A DNA stretch of 64,000 nucleotides from Topomyia yanbarensis (lineage: Eukaryota > Arthropoda > Insecta > Diptera > Culicidae): positions 303,068,504 through 303,132,503 of the forward strand of contig NC_080671.1 in assembly GCF_030247195.1 (NCBI RefSeq). The letters are read 5' to 3'. The translations under genes and the position numbers were made by a program. Positions 13,441 through 24,671 of the stretch are shown here, piece by piece (positions within the stretch are counted from its first letter, which is position 1; the number at the start of each line of letters is the position of its first letter). The notes beneath the pieces are model-generated. The model ran no database searches, was not told where the DNA came from, and saw only the letters and a program-made list of their open reading frames with translations.

Positions 13441-14159
13441 TATATTCAACCGGCATACAATTTTCAACAACGTGAATGCATGCGATTGCATAAGAAAATG
13501 TGGGTTGTGGAGTAACATTCATTAAATTTTCGATATTAGGCGGAGCTAAGAAATAATTCTATCCCATCATGCCCCTTGGCAATATTACGATTTGTGGTAG
13601 CAGTTTCTTTGAATTCTCTAAATTGGTAGAATTCTGCTTTATTGCTAAAACAACATCTTCAATAGTCTCATCTCGCTATTGAGCTCTGTTAGCCCTCCGG
13701 TGCCCACCCCCGTCTTTGAGCGGGGCTATGGCATTATTTCGAACTTTATAATGAATTTCATAAGACTGTTTTATGAAAACCATTATTTCTACCATGCATT
13801 CTACAATATCAGCAATTTTCATAAAGTGACTGCTATGGCGCTCATTTGAATATTTTGATGAATTTCATAAAACTGTCTTATCACGTAAGAGACGGATTTG
13901 GAAAACTTCTTCTCCAAATTATAAGACAAACTCAGAAAATCCATGAGTAATTCTTGTCGGAAAGTCATAAATCGTTCTTATGGAAATTCAATGCAAATTT
14001 TGCTCGGAGCTCGGAAAAAAATCCATTCATGAACAAAATATCACGATGTCGTGAACGGAACGATTTAGTTTTTGTTATGATTCTTGTTTTATAATTTGAG
14101 GATACATTGGTTTATATAAAGTATATCAACTAAAAGAACCGACATTCAAAAGGGTGTTC
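13441..14159. other. Noncoding stretch with short TTTCATAA-type repeats
   Basis: No gene. Between about 13750 and 14000 the words TTTCATAAGACTG, TTTCATAAAACTGTCTTAT and TCATAAATCGTTCTTAT recur in both orientations. This suggests the start of the repetitive structure that follows. Confidence 0.4.
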
Positions 14160-15500
14160 GTGATTTCAGGAGCTTTGTCGCAAATTTCGCAATTACTCAT
14201 CACGTGAGATTGCTGTTGGATTTTTCTGACAGAGTAGCGCGATTTATGTTCACGTTCAGGACCTACGATTACGATTTTTGTAATTATTATTCACTTTATT
14301 GCAATATTTTATTCAGGAGTTTCGTATTGGATTTTTTGAGAGTAGTGTGATTTATGTTCATGATTTCATAATCTCACGCAATTTCCACAATTTCTATTCC
14401 CATTATCGTGATATTTTAGCCACAAGTAGAATGATTTATGTTCATGATTTGAAATCTTTAGATTTAGTCACGGGCAGTGTGATTAATGTCCATTATTTCA
14501 AGCTATTATTCACGATGTTCCTAATTTATATGCACGTTTTCACGATAATTTAATTCTTGAGCTCATTTTCGAATTTGACACGTAGAGTAATGTGGCATCA
14601 ACAGTTTTATTATAAAACTCACAATTTCCCTTCGTATTATTGTGATATGCGATATTTTTTATTTACTATCGGATGATTCGTAGTATTTTGTTTTGTGAAC
14701 TATATAACGAACACGATTTGTGGCTCTATAATGCATTTCTGGTGCTCAGCGTAGTTTTTTTTCTCTGTCCGAACATCATATTGAACTTTTTCAAATGAAT
14801 AATGATGTTGGTGGTCCTAATAGTTTTCTTATATCTGCTGCTAGTCTTTTGAAAGATGAATGAACTCAAAAATTTAAACCATTCCATAATATACAAAACA
14901 ATCAATCTATTACTAGTCGCCTGCAGCTAGAAAAACTATATGATATTTCATGAAAAACCCAACTTTTGCGAAATAGTTCACGTGAAAATTTCATGACCAT
15001 GTGCAGAGATGCATGAAATTGAAAATGTTCAGGGATATCTTCTAAATATCGTTCAAGATAAATCGTTAAGAATGCGCTTGGAATCATGAACCAGTTCACA
15101 AATCCATGAATATTATTTTATTATCGTGTGAAATATTTCACGAGTACGGATTGTCAGTCGTGAATATTATACTAGGAACCAGCTCGCGAATACATGAACA
15201 ATATTTTTTTTGATTTTGTGAGCTATTTCACGGACACGCATGGTCAGGCGTGGCGATCATACGAACCAGTTGACGGTTTCATGCTTAGATTTCATGATTT
15301 TGTGAACTATTGCACGAAAACGAATGGTCGGTCGTGACCAATTCGCTATGAATCATGAATCATTTCACGTATTCATGCATTATATTTTTTGATTTTGCGC
15401 ACTATATCACGAGCATGATGATGAGTCGTGACCAATTCGCGAGGAATCGTGAATCAGTTCACGTGTACACGAATATGTTCAAGATGTAATAAATCATGAA
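14160..15500. repeat. Degenerate tandem-repeat field
   Basis: The left part (about 14235-14550) has units of roughly 80-110 bp, each beginning like GTGATTTATGTTCATGATTT. The right part (about 15126-15500) has four units of roughly 85-95 bp. These contain TTTCACGAG, a CAGTCGTG or GGTCGTGACCAATTCGC word, and TTTTGATTTTGTGARCTA. Identity between units is low. Similar words (TTCACGAGC, TTCACGATTTTTG) continue at 16176-16400 beyond the SINE insertion, so the field originally extended further right. It could be the subterminal structure of a large, old DNA transposon. Confidence 0.55.
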
Positions 15501-15615
15501 TTTTTTTATGTCGTATAGTCGGACTCTGAAAAATATTCCTAATAGATTTAATAATAAATAATAATAAAATAAATAAATCAACTTTTGGTTTTATGAATAA
15601 TGTTCATAAGTTGAG

Positions 15616-16146
15616 CACGGTGCCGGTGGTTGAGTGGTGAGCGTGACCGCTACTCATTCCAGTTGGCCTGGGCTCAATTCCAGCCGAGGTCGTTGAGATT
15701 TCTCTGAGGTGAAAAAATCTGTGGTCACGTCTTCCTTCGGAAGGGAAGTAAAGCCGTTGGTCCCCGGTCCATGAGTTGATGGATCGATATTCTAGTCCAG
15801 AATGTAGTGTAATTACTCTGGCGTCAGTAAAGAAGAAGTGGAATCCAACTTCTACACTTACTAACAAATTCCTCGTCCCGTGATACTTGTGGAGTGCGCA
15901 GTAGTATATACGGCCTCTAGCAAAAGTAAGTATCGGACTGAGCATTCCTTCCCTTTCCTTCCGCGATCTACGTTCGAGCCTGGCCGGTTTATTGATCAAT
16001 AAACACTTTAGGATTACCAGGAGTTGCATATTGAAAGATGTTTTGCTACTCCCAAGCATATTTATCTACTGATTCCCTGTGCAACTTCAGCTAGTCCAGA
16101 TCGATAACGGAGTAGTAACCAGAGGTGGTCGCACAAGCTCAAGCTC
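15616..16146 (+). mobile_element. tRNA-derived SINE
   Basis: A 531-bp insertion is flanked by a long direct repeat, AATAATGTTCATAA plus GTTGAG (15596-15615 and 16147-16167, with one inserted A). This is typical of LINE-mediated target-primed insertion. The 5' end has a pol III A-box-like GGTGGTTGAGTGG and a B-box-like GGGCTCAATTCCAG about 40 bp later. The body contains GGAAGGGAAGTAAAGCCGTT, which I associate with Aedes retroposons. The 3' end is a short CAAGCTCAAGCTCA repeat instead of poly-A. The open frame on the minus strand is fortuitous. Confidence 0.75.
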
Positions 16147-16167
16147 AATAATGTTCATAAAGTTGAG

Positions 16168-17767
16168 AGCTAGTTCACGAGCGATTTGACAATGACGTGG
16201 CGGAAACAGTGACTGAAACTAACAAAACAAAAACAAATATCTCCATTAATAAAAGTGTTATGCAGTCGTCACTGAAGGGAAATTGAATATAATTATAAAA
16301 CATATGATTCTAATTCATGGTCCTGTTTTTGTAACTTGAAAATGTGATTTCCAGATTTCATGGCACCTAGTTCACGATTTTTGGAACAATGTTTTTCCGT
16401 GCGTAAGGATAAATATAGCATAGTGAATGCTGTCTTTCATCAATATGCATGCATCCGGTCGCTGAAAAACTCGTGAATGCAGTTTTCGCGCCTTTATTGC
16501 TGCACGCTGCTTTTGCTCTGATCTTTGGCGATGTTTTACTTTTATTGATCTTTAGGGTGTTGCGTTTCTTGATACGGACATTTCGACAATTGTTCCCACT
16601 TTATTGAAAAAATCACGTAGCGATCCTATTTAGAGAGGATATCACGTTATGATCTGGTTTCGGGTTGGAAGATTCTACATCTTCCTGACAGTTGAAACAT
16701 AAAACCAAACGGAGATCGACTACTTAGCTTGCTTATAGCAGATCAACCTGAAGAATTTTTCGGCATTTAAATAATAATTACGGATATATATTTTTCTTGA
16801 TACAAAATGATCAAAGATTAATTCTAATAGTTCAAACAAAACTACAGAAATCGGTTTCTTGAAATTTTTTAAGGATCGTGTATTTTAAATTGAGCATTTT
16901 AGGCTATTTAAAATGAAAATGCATTATTGATACTAGTTTGAAATGCATTATTCGAGTGTTTCAAGTGGCATTGTTTTGCACTTACGAATATTTTTCTTAA
17001 TGTTTTGCTAATGCACGATTTTTTTGGGACAAAAGAATTCTTTGATTGGGATCGAGTAATTCATGAAGCTAAACACCTAAAATCGACAAATCAGCATATA
17101 GCAATGAAAGGCATTTTATGAATGCACGATTCACTATCTCAATAGAATGTTCGAATTTCAAAAGTAGCTGCATTAATCACAATACTAGGCATACAATCAA
17201 TGGATGTCTCATGTAATGGTATCAATATCCTATGCTAACAAAATTTATTTTCGGTTTAGTTTGGCACTTTCGACCTCAGCCCATAGAACTATGACCGGTT
17301 CCACGTATAAAATACCAATAGAACACCCCATAGCAATAATAAATTAGTGGAATTTTCCTAAAGTTATAAATCATTAGATGACCATTTTATGCCTCTGTCA
17401 TATCTCCGTGGGAAAATTCGACTAAAGTGCTCTTTTATTTAATTTGTGAAGAGATTGGAGCAGAAATTACGAACTAAGTTTGAACAAAGCCCTTATCGCA
17501 GTTTATACCGATTGCATGTATTTCAAGTGTGACCTTCCTATTTGCCAGTAATCGCTGAACGAATTCGCCATTGTGTCAGTTTCGAAAACATCCAAGATGC
17601 TTTCACCTGCGTACAGCTAGTTGCGGTGTAGTGCCATGATGTAGCGCAAAGATAGACTAAAGAAGCAATGCAACACCACATCGGCAGCCGAGCGGCTAAA
17701 TAGATAAAGATCTAGTTTATTTTATGTGTTACACTGAAAAGAATAACCCTGGCCCACCGAACGCATT
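16168..17767. other. Region upstream of the MAGUK gene
   Basis: No coding sequence recognised. A TCAGTT initiator-like word lies at about 17575, roughly 190 bp before the proposed start codon. An AG at 17740-17741 could be a splice acceptor for an untranslated exon. Otherwise AT-rich. Confidence 0.35.
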
Positions 17768-20444
17768 ATGATCGTGACAAACTACGGTGGCAATGGAAAC
17801 ATTGCCAGCGATAGCGAAGGCAACAGTATCATTCCGTCCAACTCGTTCTACATGCAAAAAAAGGCGAGTTCCATCGCAATCAATAACAACGTTTAGAAGA
17901 TCTAACGATTTGTGACTGATCACCAATTTTAATTTGTTTGATTTACAGGAACAGTTACGCAAACGGCGAGAGGAAGAAGAACGGATAGCAGCTCAGAATG
18001 ATTTTCTGCGGAACAGTATTCGAGGTTCTCAGCGATTGCGGGCCTTGCAGGACAACCCCATCGCCGAGAAGCCTATTGGGGTTGATAACGAAGCTTACGC
18101 AGATGATGAAGAAGCGGACAAGATTATTGGTAAGCCAAAATCGCCGATCAGTAGTCTCTTGGTAGAAGTTCTAATTCATCTCGCTGTTTTCAGGGTATGG
18201 AGAACTGGTTGCGGCACTACACCGATTACAGGGTCACCTCAATAAGCACGGTTTGGCCGCGCTCGCTGGCAGAGTTACAGCGGCACAGACTTTGCTGCTT
18301 GGCCCTGGCATCGCACGTGCTCTTGCAGCTCGAACTGCCGTTCTCGAACGGCGGCGGCCCAAAATACAGAATCCCATTTGCTCAAATGCTCAGGCACTCG
18401 CCAAGGACGTAAGTTTTTCAATTGACAAGCCACTATTATATCCACGAAATTTTTTTTTTTTTTATTTTGTTTCAGTGTGTCGAATCGTTGGCCCAGTCCA
18501 GTTCGCCAGTTGCAATAGAACTATGCGATCTACTTTCGACCTACGAAATGGAAGGATTGCTACTGGCCCACGATCGCGTCGCATCGACAACCGATCGTAC
18601 TCCGGCCTACGGCGTCAGTGCCGTAAGCTCGAATCCCGTGGTGCCATTGCCAATGAACAATAACAACCTTATGACCAGCGCTACAACGGTCAAACCAACG
18701 TCAGTTTTGCCATCAATTCCAAATAACACTAGCTTAATTAATAACAATAACAACAACATAGCCAAGGTAGGTTTTTTTTCTCTATTTTCATTTCGTGTAT
18801 CTTATAACTGATAATACTTATCTATTGCAGCGCGAACCAATCAGCGTACCACTCGGTGTGCTGAGAGATGGCAGCCAGGATCACATTAGGATAATCCAGA
18901 TCGAAAAATCGTCAGAACCTCTTGGAGCGACTATTCGCAACGAGGGTGAGGCGGTTGTAATTGGTCGTGTGGTACGAGGGGGAGCAGCCGAAAAATCTGG
19001 ACTACTGCATCAGAATGACGAAATTCTCGAGGTGAACGGAATCGAAATGCGTGGAAAGTCTGTGAATGACGTATGTGCACTACTAGGATCAATGACTGGA
19101 ACTTTGACATTTCTGGTAGTGCCTGCTGGGGCATCTCCAATGGTGCCAGGAATGCGCGACCCTCCGGTTCTACATGTACGAGCACATTTCGACTATGATC
19201 CAGAAGATGATCTTTACATTCCATGTCGTGAGCTTGGCATCAGTTTCCAGAAAGGCGATGTATTGCACGTGATATCCCGTGATGATTCTAACTGGTGGCA
19301 GGCTTATCGGGAAGGCGAGGAGGATCAAACTCTTGCTGGACTGATACCAAGCCAACCATTCCAACATCAACGCGAATCGATGAAGCTGGCAATAGCCGGT
19401 GAAGTTGGTTTAAGAACACGAAAGGATGCTAATGGTAAAGCTGGAGGTTCCACCCTACTCTGCGCTCGGAAGGGAAGAAAGAAGAAGAAAAAAGCGAGCA
19501 GCGAACACGGGTACCCTTTATACGCAACGGCCACAGCGGAAGATCCCGATCCGGAAGAGATTCTCACGTACGAAGAAGTGGCTTTATACTATCCGCGTGC
19601 ATCCCACAAGCGACCAATTGTGCTAATCGGGCCTCCCAATATAGGACGACATGAGCTCCGGCAACGACTGATGGCCGATTCGGAAAGGTTCGCTGCAGCC
19701 ATACCTCGTAAGTGTTCCTACGAACGTGTAAACGACTACACGCTGATCCATATTTCTACTCATTACAGATACATCCCGACCCCAGAGAGAAGGAGAAATT
19801 CCAGGTCAAGACTACCACTTCATTTCAAGGCAGCAGTTCGAATCGGATATACTGGCGAGGAAATTTGTGGAGCATGGTGAATACGAAAAGGCCTATTACG
19901 GTTAGTAATTCTTAATTTTATTTTGCGTCTAAATAATGATGATTCAGATTTGAACTCTACATTACATTGGATGAAGATTATCATTACAAGAAAATAACCC
20001 GTTTTTTCCCTTCAACCCTTTAGGAACGTCGCTGGAAGCTATTCGAGCGGTGGTAGCTAGTGGCAAGATATGCGTACTTAATCTCCACCCTCAGAGTTTG
20101 AAGCTGCTTCGATCATCGGATCTGAAACCGTATACAGTGCTTGTAGCCCCGCCCAGTTTAGAAAAGCTTCGTCAGAAGCGGATACGTACTGGTGAACCGT
20201 ACAAGGTAAGAGTTACATATCCTTCAATGTACAATATTTGCAATGCAATTTATCCAAATTACAGGAGGAAGAGCTAAAGGAAATCATTGCTACGGCTCGG
20301 GACATGGAAGCACGGTGGGGCCATCTGTTCGACATGATCATCATCAACAATGATACAGAACGAGCCTATCATCAACTACTCGCCGAAATCAACTCACTCG
20401 AGCGAGAACCACAATGGGTGCCAAGTAGCTGGCTGCATAACTAA
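17768..20444 (+). CDS. sdt: Stardust/PALS1-type MAGUK polarity scaffold
   Basis: Proposed exons: 17768-17890, 17949-18129, 18194-18408, 18476-18766, 18831-19707, 19769-19900, 20024-20205 and 20265-20444. They join in frame to 726 residues. Known role of the family: a cytoplasmic scaffold that binds Crumbs through its PDZ-SH3-GUK module and Patj/Lin7 through L27 domains, at the apical junction of epithelia. Seen: a basic-acidic N-terminal segment (QLRKRREEEER), two L27-like segments (about 102-235), PDZ (about 289-368) with binding loop EPLGATI, SH3 (about 383-446), a Lys-rich hook near 490, and a GUK-like domain (about 530-720) with degenerate P-loop GPPNIGRHEL. It ends in WVPSSWLHN, as in PALS1. 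All introns are short GT-AG. The first exon (41 residues) is the least certain; its donor GTTTAG is weak, but phase and the 58-nt intron fit. An in-frame TAA at 17744-17746 supports the ATG at 17768. Further upstream isoform exons are possible. Confidence 0.9.
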
Positions 20445-20678
20445 TTTAAGTCAGTGATGCGTTTTCTACTTATACATTTATATTTTTGTTGTTTTGTATA
20501 GAAAAAATACTATCGGTTAAGTCTGATACTGATTAGTGAGCATGGAGGTAAATTATCGTAATTTATGTAAGTAGAACTCTAACACATTCCATGGAAGGAG
20601 AGCATTCCTTAGCATTATTACATAGTGGGAATGACGAAACATGATTACTGAAAATCAAAATACTTCTAGGAGCATGCA

Positions 20679-20684
20679 AATAAA
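20679..20684 (+). terminator. Polyadenylation signal of the MAGUK gene
   Basis: AATAAA lies 235 bp after the stop codon in AT-rich 3' sequence. It is the nearest canonical hexamer downstream of the gene; other weaker candidates follow. Confidence 0.5.
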
Positions 20685-21958
20685 TTCCAATTGATAAATA
20701 CGATAAGCAACGTTGTTATTTTCGTTTTTGAAACAGAGTATGAAAAGTTTATTTTATATTTAGATTATTTCCTGTAAAAAAGTACATAGAAAGATTGTTT
20801 TATATGTAAAAATTTTATTTATCTGTCCAATATTTTCACGATTATCGAAAAAAAACTGAACACAATAAAAGCAATTTCTAAATGTTAAAGAAAACTTATC
20901 GAAAAATAGTCAAACTCAGAAACCCCTTACAAGATTCAATAAACGTAACACACATTATTAAATCTCAAAAAAGACAAAATCGAAAAACTTATAGGTCCGG
21001 TTCGCAAAATATATGAGGACAACAGAAACAACAAAAAAAAGTATTCGTGTTCATCATTTACTCTAGAAGAACGAAAGGTAACAAATTGAACTAGAAAAAG
21101 TGAAAAACATAGAAAGCCAGCTTAAATTCACCCAATAAACGTTACATCCGATATTTTTGATACGTATTCAAGTCACGTCGAAGATCGTTTGCAGTTAGCT
21201 GCCGATTAGTTTGCGACATTAAAACATTCTCTCCGGTCCGAAAAAGCCGCCTTCGAAAAAAGAACAAAAGAATATTACGCTCAATATTATGCATGTATAG
21301 TCGTAATAACGAATAATAAACCACCAGAGAACGAAACCTTAACACTTTTTGACAGATTAATTTCCGAACTCCGACACATTGCCAAGTACATATTGAGATA
21401 ATCAAAACTGTTGATGGGGAATTTAGAATTGGTCGATTCTCATAAAAAAAATCTTGGCAGCGGATTGCACTGATGTTACAGGTTCTTTTCAAACAACAGG
21501 CTGTTGGGAGTGTTTCTATGGCATTACTGCCCAATTATTTTCAGTGAGAACCAACATTTGACTCAACAATATTTGGTAAGCTATATGTTACCTTCCAGGT
21601 TATATTTTTTTTTTTTAAATTTGGTCTAGTTTTGTTCACTTTTCGTTATTATTTGACTGATTCGGATGGAACCAGCAGTTGCTGTTTCCCTATTAGCGTT
21701 TGAATATGTTGACCGGTTACGGAATTGTTTGGAATCTCATAAATGTAAGTAAATTATTTTAATTGGCCTACATATGACTATTATCCATTGATTCTTCACA
21801 ATGGATATGAATTGTACCAATCTTGACTACCGGAAAACTGTTCCGGGAGGGCCTTAGAAAATGTATATACTTTTCTATCATTATAGCCCTTTCAATTCAT
21901 AAATTTATATGAAATGCGAAGTTCTTCAAATCATGCACTCCAACAGCTTCCTCAACCT
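20685..21958. other. Intergenic stretch after the MAGUK gene
   Basis: Mostly AT-rich. A minus-strand open frame (21142-21534) ends in a polar stretch (TNRQLTANDLRRDLNTYQKY) that looks more protein-like than the rest but matches no family I know. The sequence GACTACCGGAAAACTGTTCC at about 21825 resembles a common Aedes repeat. The small exon candidate at 21666-21744 is listed separately. Confidence 0.35.
21666..21744 (+). other. Coding-like first exon candidate
   Basis: From the ATG at 21666 the reading MEPAVAVSLLAFEYVDRLRN continues to a perfect donor GTAAGT at 21745 (26 codons plus one base). Composition is less AT-biased than the flanks. The minus strand of the same segment also reads open (IQTLIGKQQLLVPSESVK then stop), so the coding strand is uncertain. 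No downstream exon was found before the gypsy insertion at 21959, which would break the gene. Confidence 0.25.
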
Positions 21959-22473
21959 TGTAGGATAGAGATGTGATACCAAATAAAGTTTGAAAAATAT
22001 ATGGTGTCTTTGATATGGGAATCGTAAAGAAATCAATATTCCGAATTATATTCATTATTCATTTGCGGAAGGTATTCCTTTGCTTGTCGCTCATTGGTGG
22101 AAAGAGAAAGGTCCTCTCTATATAAGCGAAAGTATTAACGCGGACTAGATCATTCACGTTTCGGACGCAGCGAAGGACGGACAGCAACCAACAGCGAGCA
22201 GCTTTCATCCGCGCTACCATCAGCCAATCAGCAACCGAGCGAAAGCGATTGACTGGTACGGAGAGCCCTCTCATATATTGAGCAGCGCAATCCAAACCAG
22301 CTCATTCACGTTTCGGACACAGCAACCAGCAGCGAGCAGCTCTCACCCGCGCTATTATCAGCCGGGCGGCACTGCAAATAGCAGCAGCGGAGCGACAGCA
22401 CTCTTCAGCCGAGCAACCATCGGCCCAACACAATCACTGAACTACTGTCGGACAATGATGTCCGATTACGACA
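21959..22473 (+). repeat. 5' LTR of the 21.96-kb gypsy element
   Basis: 515 bp, TGTAGG...ACGACA. It contains a TATA box (TATATAAG, 22119-22126). There is an internal imperfect direct repeat starting TCATTCACGTTTCGGAC at about 22150 and again at about 22302, which probably marks the transcription start/R region. Its GC-rich centre encodes open frames on both strands that are not genes. Confidence 0.9.
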
Positions 22474-22474
22474 A

Positions 22475-22492
22475 TGGCGCAGTCGGTGGCAA
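22475..22492 (+). other. Primer-binding site
   Basis: TGGCGCAGTCGGTGGCAA lies two bases after the LTR. TGGCGC starts are typical of tRNA-primed insect gypsy elements. The matching tRNA cannot be named without a search. Confidence 0.65.
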
Positions 22493-22559
22493 CACCAGCT
22501 CTACCAAAAAAAGGTAAGATATTTTTTCGAGCCACTATAGGTTCTCGAAATGGTTATAT

Positions 22560-22760
22560 ATATTCCAATTGAGAAGGTGGAATGTATACCTGATCTTTTT
22601 AGGAAAGAAAGAGTTCATAAAAAAAGAACCTGATATAATTCCAATTGGGAAGGTGGAATATATTTATGAATACCTACGTAATAATATTCCAATAGAGAAG
22701 CTGGAATATATTTTACATTACTCGGTTATATTCCAATAGAAAAAGGTGGAATATATTCCT
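22560..22760 (+). repeat. Leader repeats of the gypsy element
   Basis: Four spaced copies of a short palindromic unit, ATTCCAATWGAGAAGGTGGAAT, occur near 22562, 22637, 22686 and 22731. Each can fold on itself (ATTCCA with TGGAAT). They lie between the primer site and a short gag-like start (MANKMLSKKKLNDLKNI at about 22843), which is cut off by the LINE insertion. Confidence 0.6.
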
Positions 22761-22925
22761 GAACACTTTAGAAAAGAAAGTGTTCAGCCGAAATCAATGA
22801 GTGTTCAAAACTCCAATTCAAAAAAGAAAGCGTCGATAGAAATGGCGAACAAAATGCTCAGTAAAAAAAAATTGAATGATCTCAAAAATATATAATTTTA
22901 AAATATATTTTGAGCTGATATTAGT

Positions 22926-23971
22926 ATTTATTTATTTATTTATTTATTTATTTATTGATTTTCCATCTGACCTACATGGTCTACATGAAATATAAAATAT
23001 GGAATGTGGAAAAGCCCATTTGCAGTTAGTGTGGCACCCTCCAAATGCGCGTAAAAACCTCATTATCTTTTCACACACACACATTAAACAATATAGCACG
23101 TTAAATTACATTACATTACTTAATTAATAATACATCTAACAAATCAAAATCTAGTGCACTAAGTCAACCGCTTAAGCCTATTTCTAAAAATATCACATGA
23201 AACAGAGAAGTCAAAAAATTCATACACACTATTAAAAACACTACACATCGCCCTTACGGGTTCGTTCTGTCCATAATTAGTACTTTGATAATCGAGTCTT
23301 AGAAAATCCCACGATCTTAAGCTTCTAGGGGGTGCGTTTACATTTATCTGTGAAAGTATATTTGGGGCATCTATTTCACCAGTTAGAACTTTTCCTACAA
23401 ACACTGCTCTGGAGATATTTCGTCTTTTTGAAAGGGTGTCCATATCAAGCAAACGACAACGATCAATGTAAGGTGGCAGCTCTATCGGGTTGCGCCATGG
23501 CAGAGATTTAAGAGCAAATCGGAGAAATCTAGCTTGTATAGATTCAATCCTGTTAATCCAGATACTCGCATACGGACACCAGATGATAGCTGAAGCTTCC
23601 AGGACAGAGCGAACGAGAGAGAAATACAGTGCTCTCAGGCAATATGGATCAGTAAACTCTTTGGCTATTCTGATGATAAAACCAAGGTTCCTGTTGGCTT
23701 TCGCAATGATGTGGGAATAGTGATCTCTGAATGTCAATTTAGAATCCAGCAGTATTCCAAGGTCCCTGACAACTGACACTCTTTCAAGTGTTTTCCCTGA
23801 GATAGTATAACACCACAAGATTGGATTTTTTTTACGCGTGAAAGAAATTACTGAGCATTTAGATACACTGAGAGTCAACCGGTTTCGAGCACACCAGTTA
23901 CAAAACTCATCTAGTTGTCGCTGTAGTTCGATGCAGTCCAATTCAGATCGCACAATGAGGAACAGTTTAAG
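22926..23971 (-). mobile_element. 5'-truncated CR1/Jockey-group LINE
   Basis: The 3' end is a (TAAA)n tail on the minus strand (TTTATTTA repeats, 22926-22957). Upstream is the C-terminal half of a reverse transcriptase, 23159-23971. It starts just after where the YADD catalytic box would be (LKLFLIVRSELDC). Recognisable blocks are NWCARNRLTLSVSKC, VVRDLGILLDSKLTF and SVLEASAIIWCPY; it ends RNRLKRLT then stop. The RT fragment is open throughout. Truncation removed the endonuclease and the polymerase active site, so it is a dead copy. Confidence 0.85.
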
Positions 23972-24094
23972 CAACGGCTAAACGATTGTTGATTTTTCTA
24001 AACTGTCATTTTTGTTTTGCTTTAAAACAAAAGTTGGCAGAAACAACCAATTTTCTAGTTAAAAAATGATGCTGTCAGTCAGTTAACGCTCAAT

Positions 24095-24565
24095 TTCAAC
24101 GCAAAGATTTAGTTCGATCAACTATAGTCATTATTAATTCAAATAGGTTGTGAATTGAAATTAAAAATAGCTTTGGCTGTTTCAACTATGTGAATGATAC
24201 ATTTAGCTAGATCAACTAAAGTTATTGCAGAAACAAAAAAAATTGTTGATTAAAATTTAAAGAATTTTTAGTAGTTTCAGCAGTGGAAATAATAAATTTA
24301 GCTGTATCAACAGAAATCATTGACGATTCAAAACACTGTATATTGAAACTTGAAATACCTTTGGCAGTTTCAACTATGTGAATGATATATTTAGCTAAAG
24401 TCATTGTTGAAACAAAAAGCTTGTTGCTTAAAATTCAAAGTAACTTTAGTTGTTTCAACTGTATACCTAATAAATTTAGCTGGATCAACCAAAACCATTT
24501 CTGATTTGAAAAGTTTGTGAATTGAACTTAAAAGCAGTTTTAGTTGCTTCAACAAAAAAAAATCT
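24095..24565. repeat. Subterminal tandem array, five units of 84-95 bp
   Basis: Units begin TTCAAC or TTCAGC at 24095, 24181, 24276, 24369, 24453 and 24548. Each contains an ATTTAGCTRGATCAACTAAA-like word followed by an attenuated TTGTTGATT word, which resembles the terminal inverted ends. Subterminal transposase-binding-site arrays have this layout in several DNA transposon groups. Confidence 0.65.
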
Positions 24566-24671
24566 ACTCAACCAAACTGATTTTGGAATATTTCTCAAAA
24601 TAAAAAAAATCAAAAGCATTGCATATGCATATTTTAATATATTATATTAGTAATAAAACATGTAAATAATT

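Noticed and set aside
13690..13735. GC-rich CCTCCGGTGCCCACCCCCGT patch as an RNA gene
   Set aside because: No tRNA or other RNA fold recognised, and too short to assign.
15604..16059. 151-codon minus-strand frame
   Set aside because: Lies wholly within the SINE on its antisense strand, with no domain.
18931..19626. Minus-strand and alternate-frame ORFs over the MAGUK exons
   Set aside because: Shadow frames of the well-supported PDZ-SH3-GUK coding sequence.
21142..21534. 130-codon minus-strand frame ending NTYQKYRM
   Set aside because: Only the last 40 residues look protein-like. No family recognised and no clear splice acceptor, so it is not called as a gene.
22059..22517. Open frames in the GC-rich centre, repeated at 33530-34066
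   Set aside because: They are inside the gypsy LTR and its duplicate, on both strands, and reflect composition.
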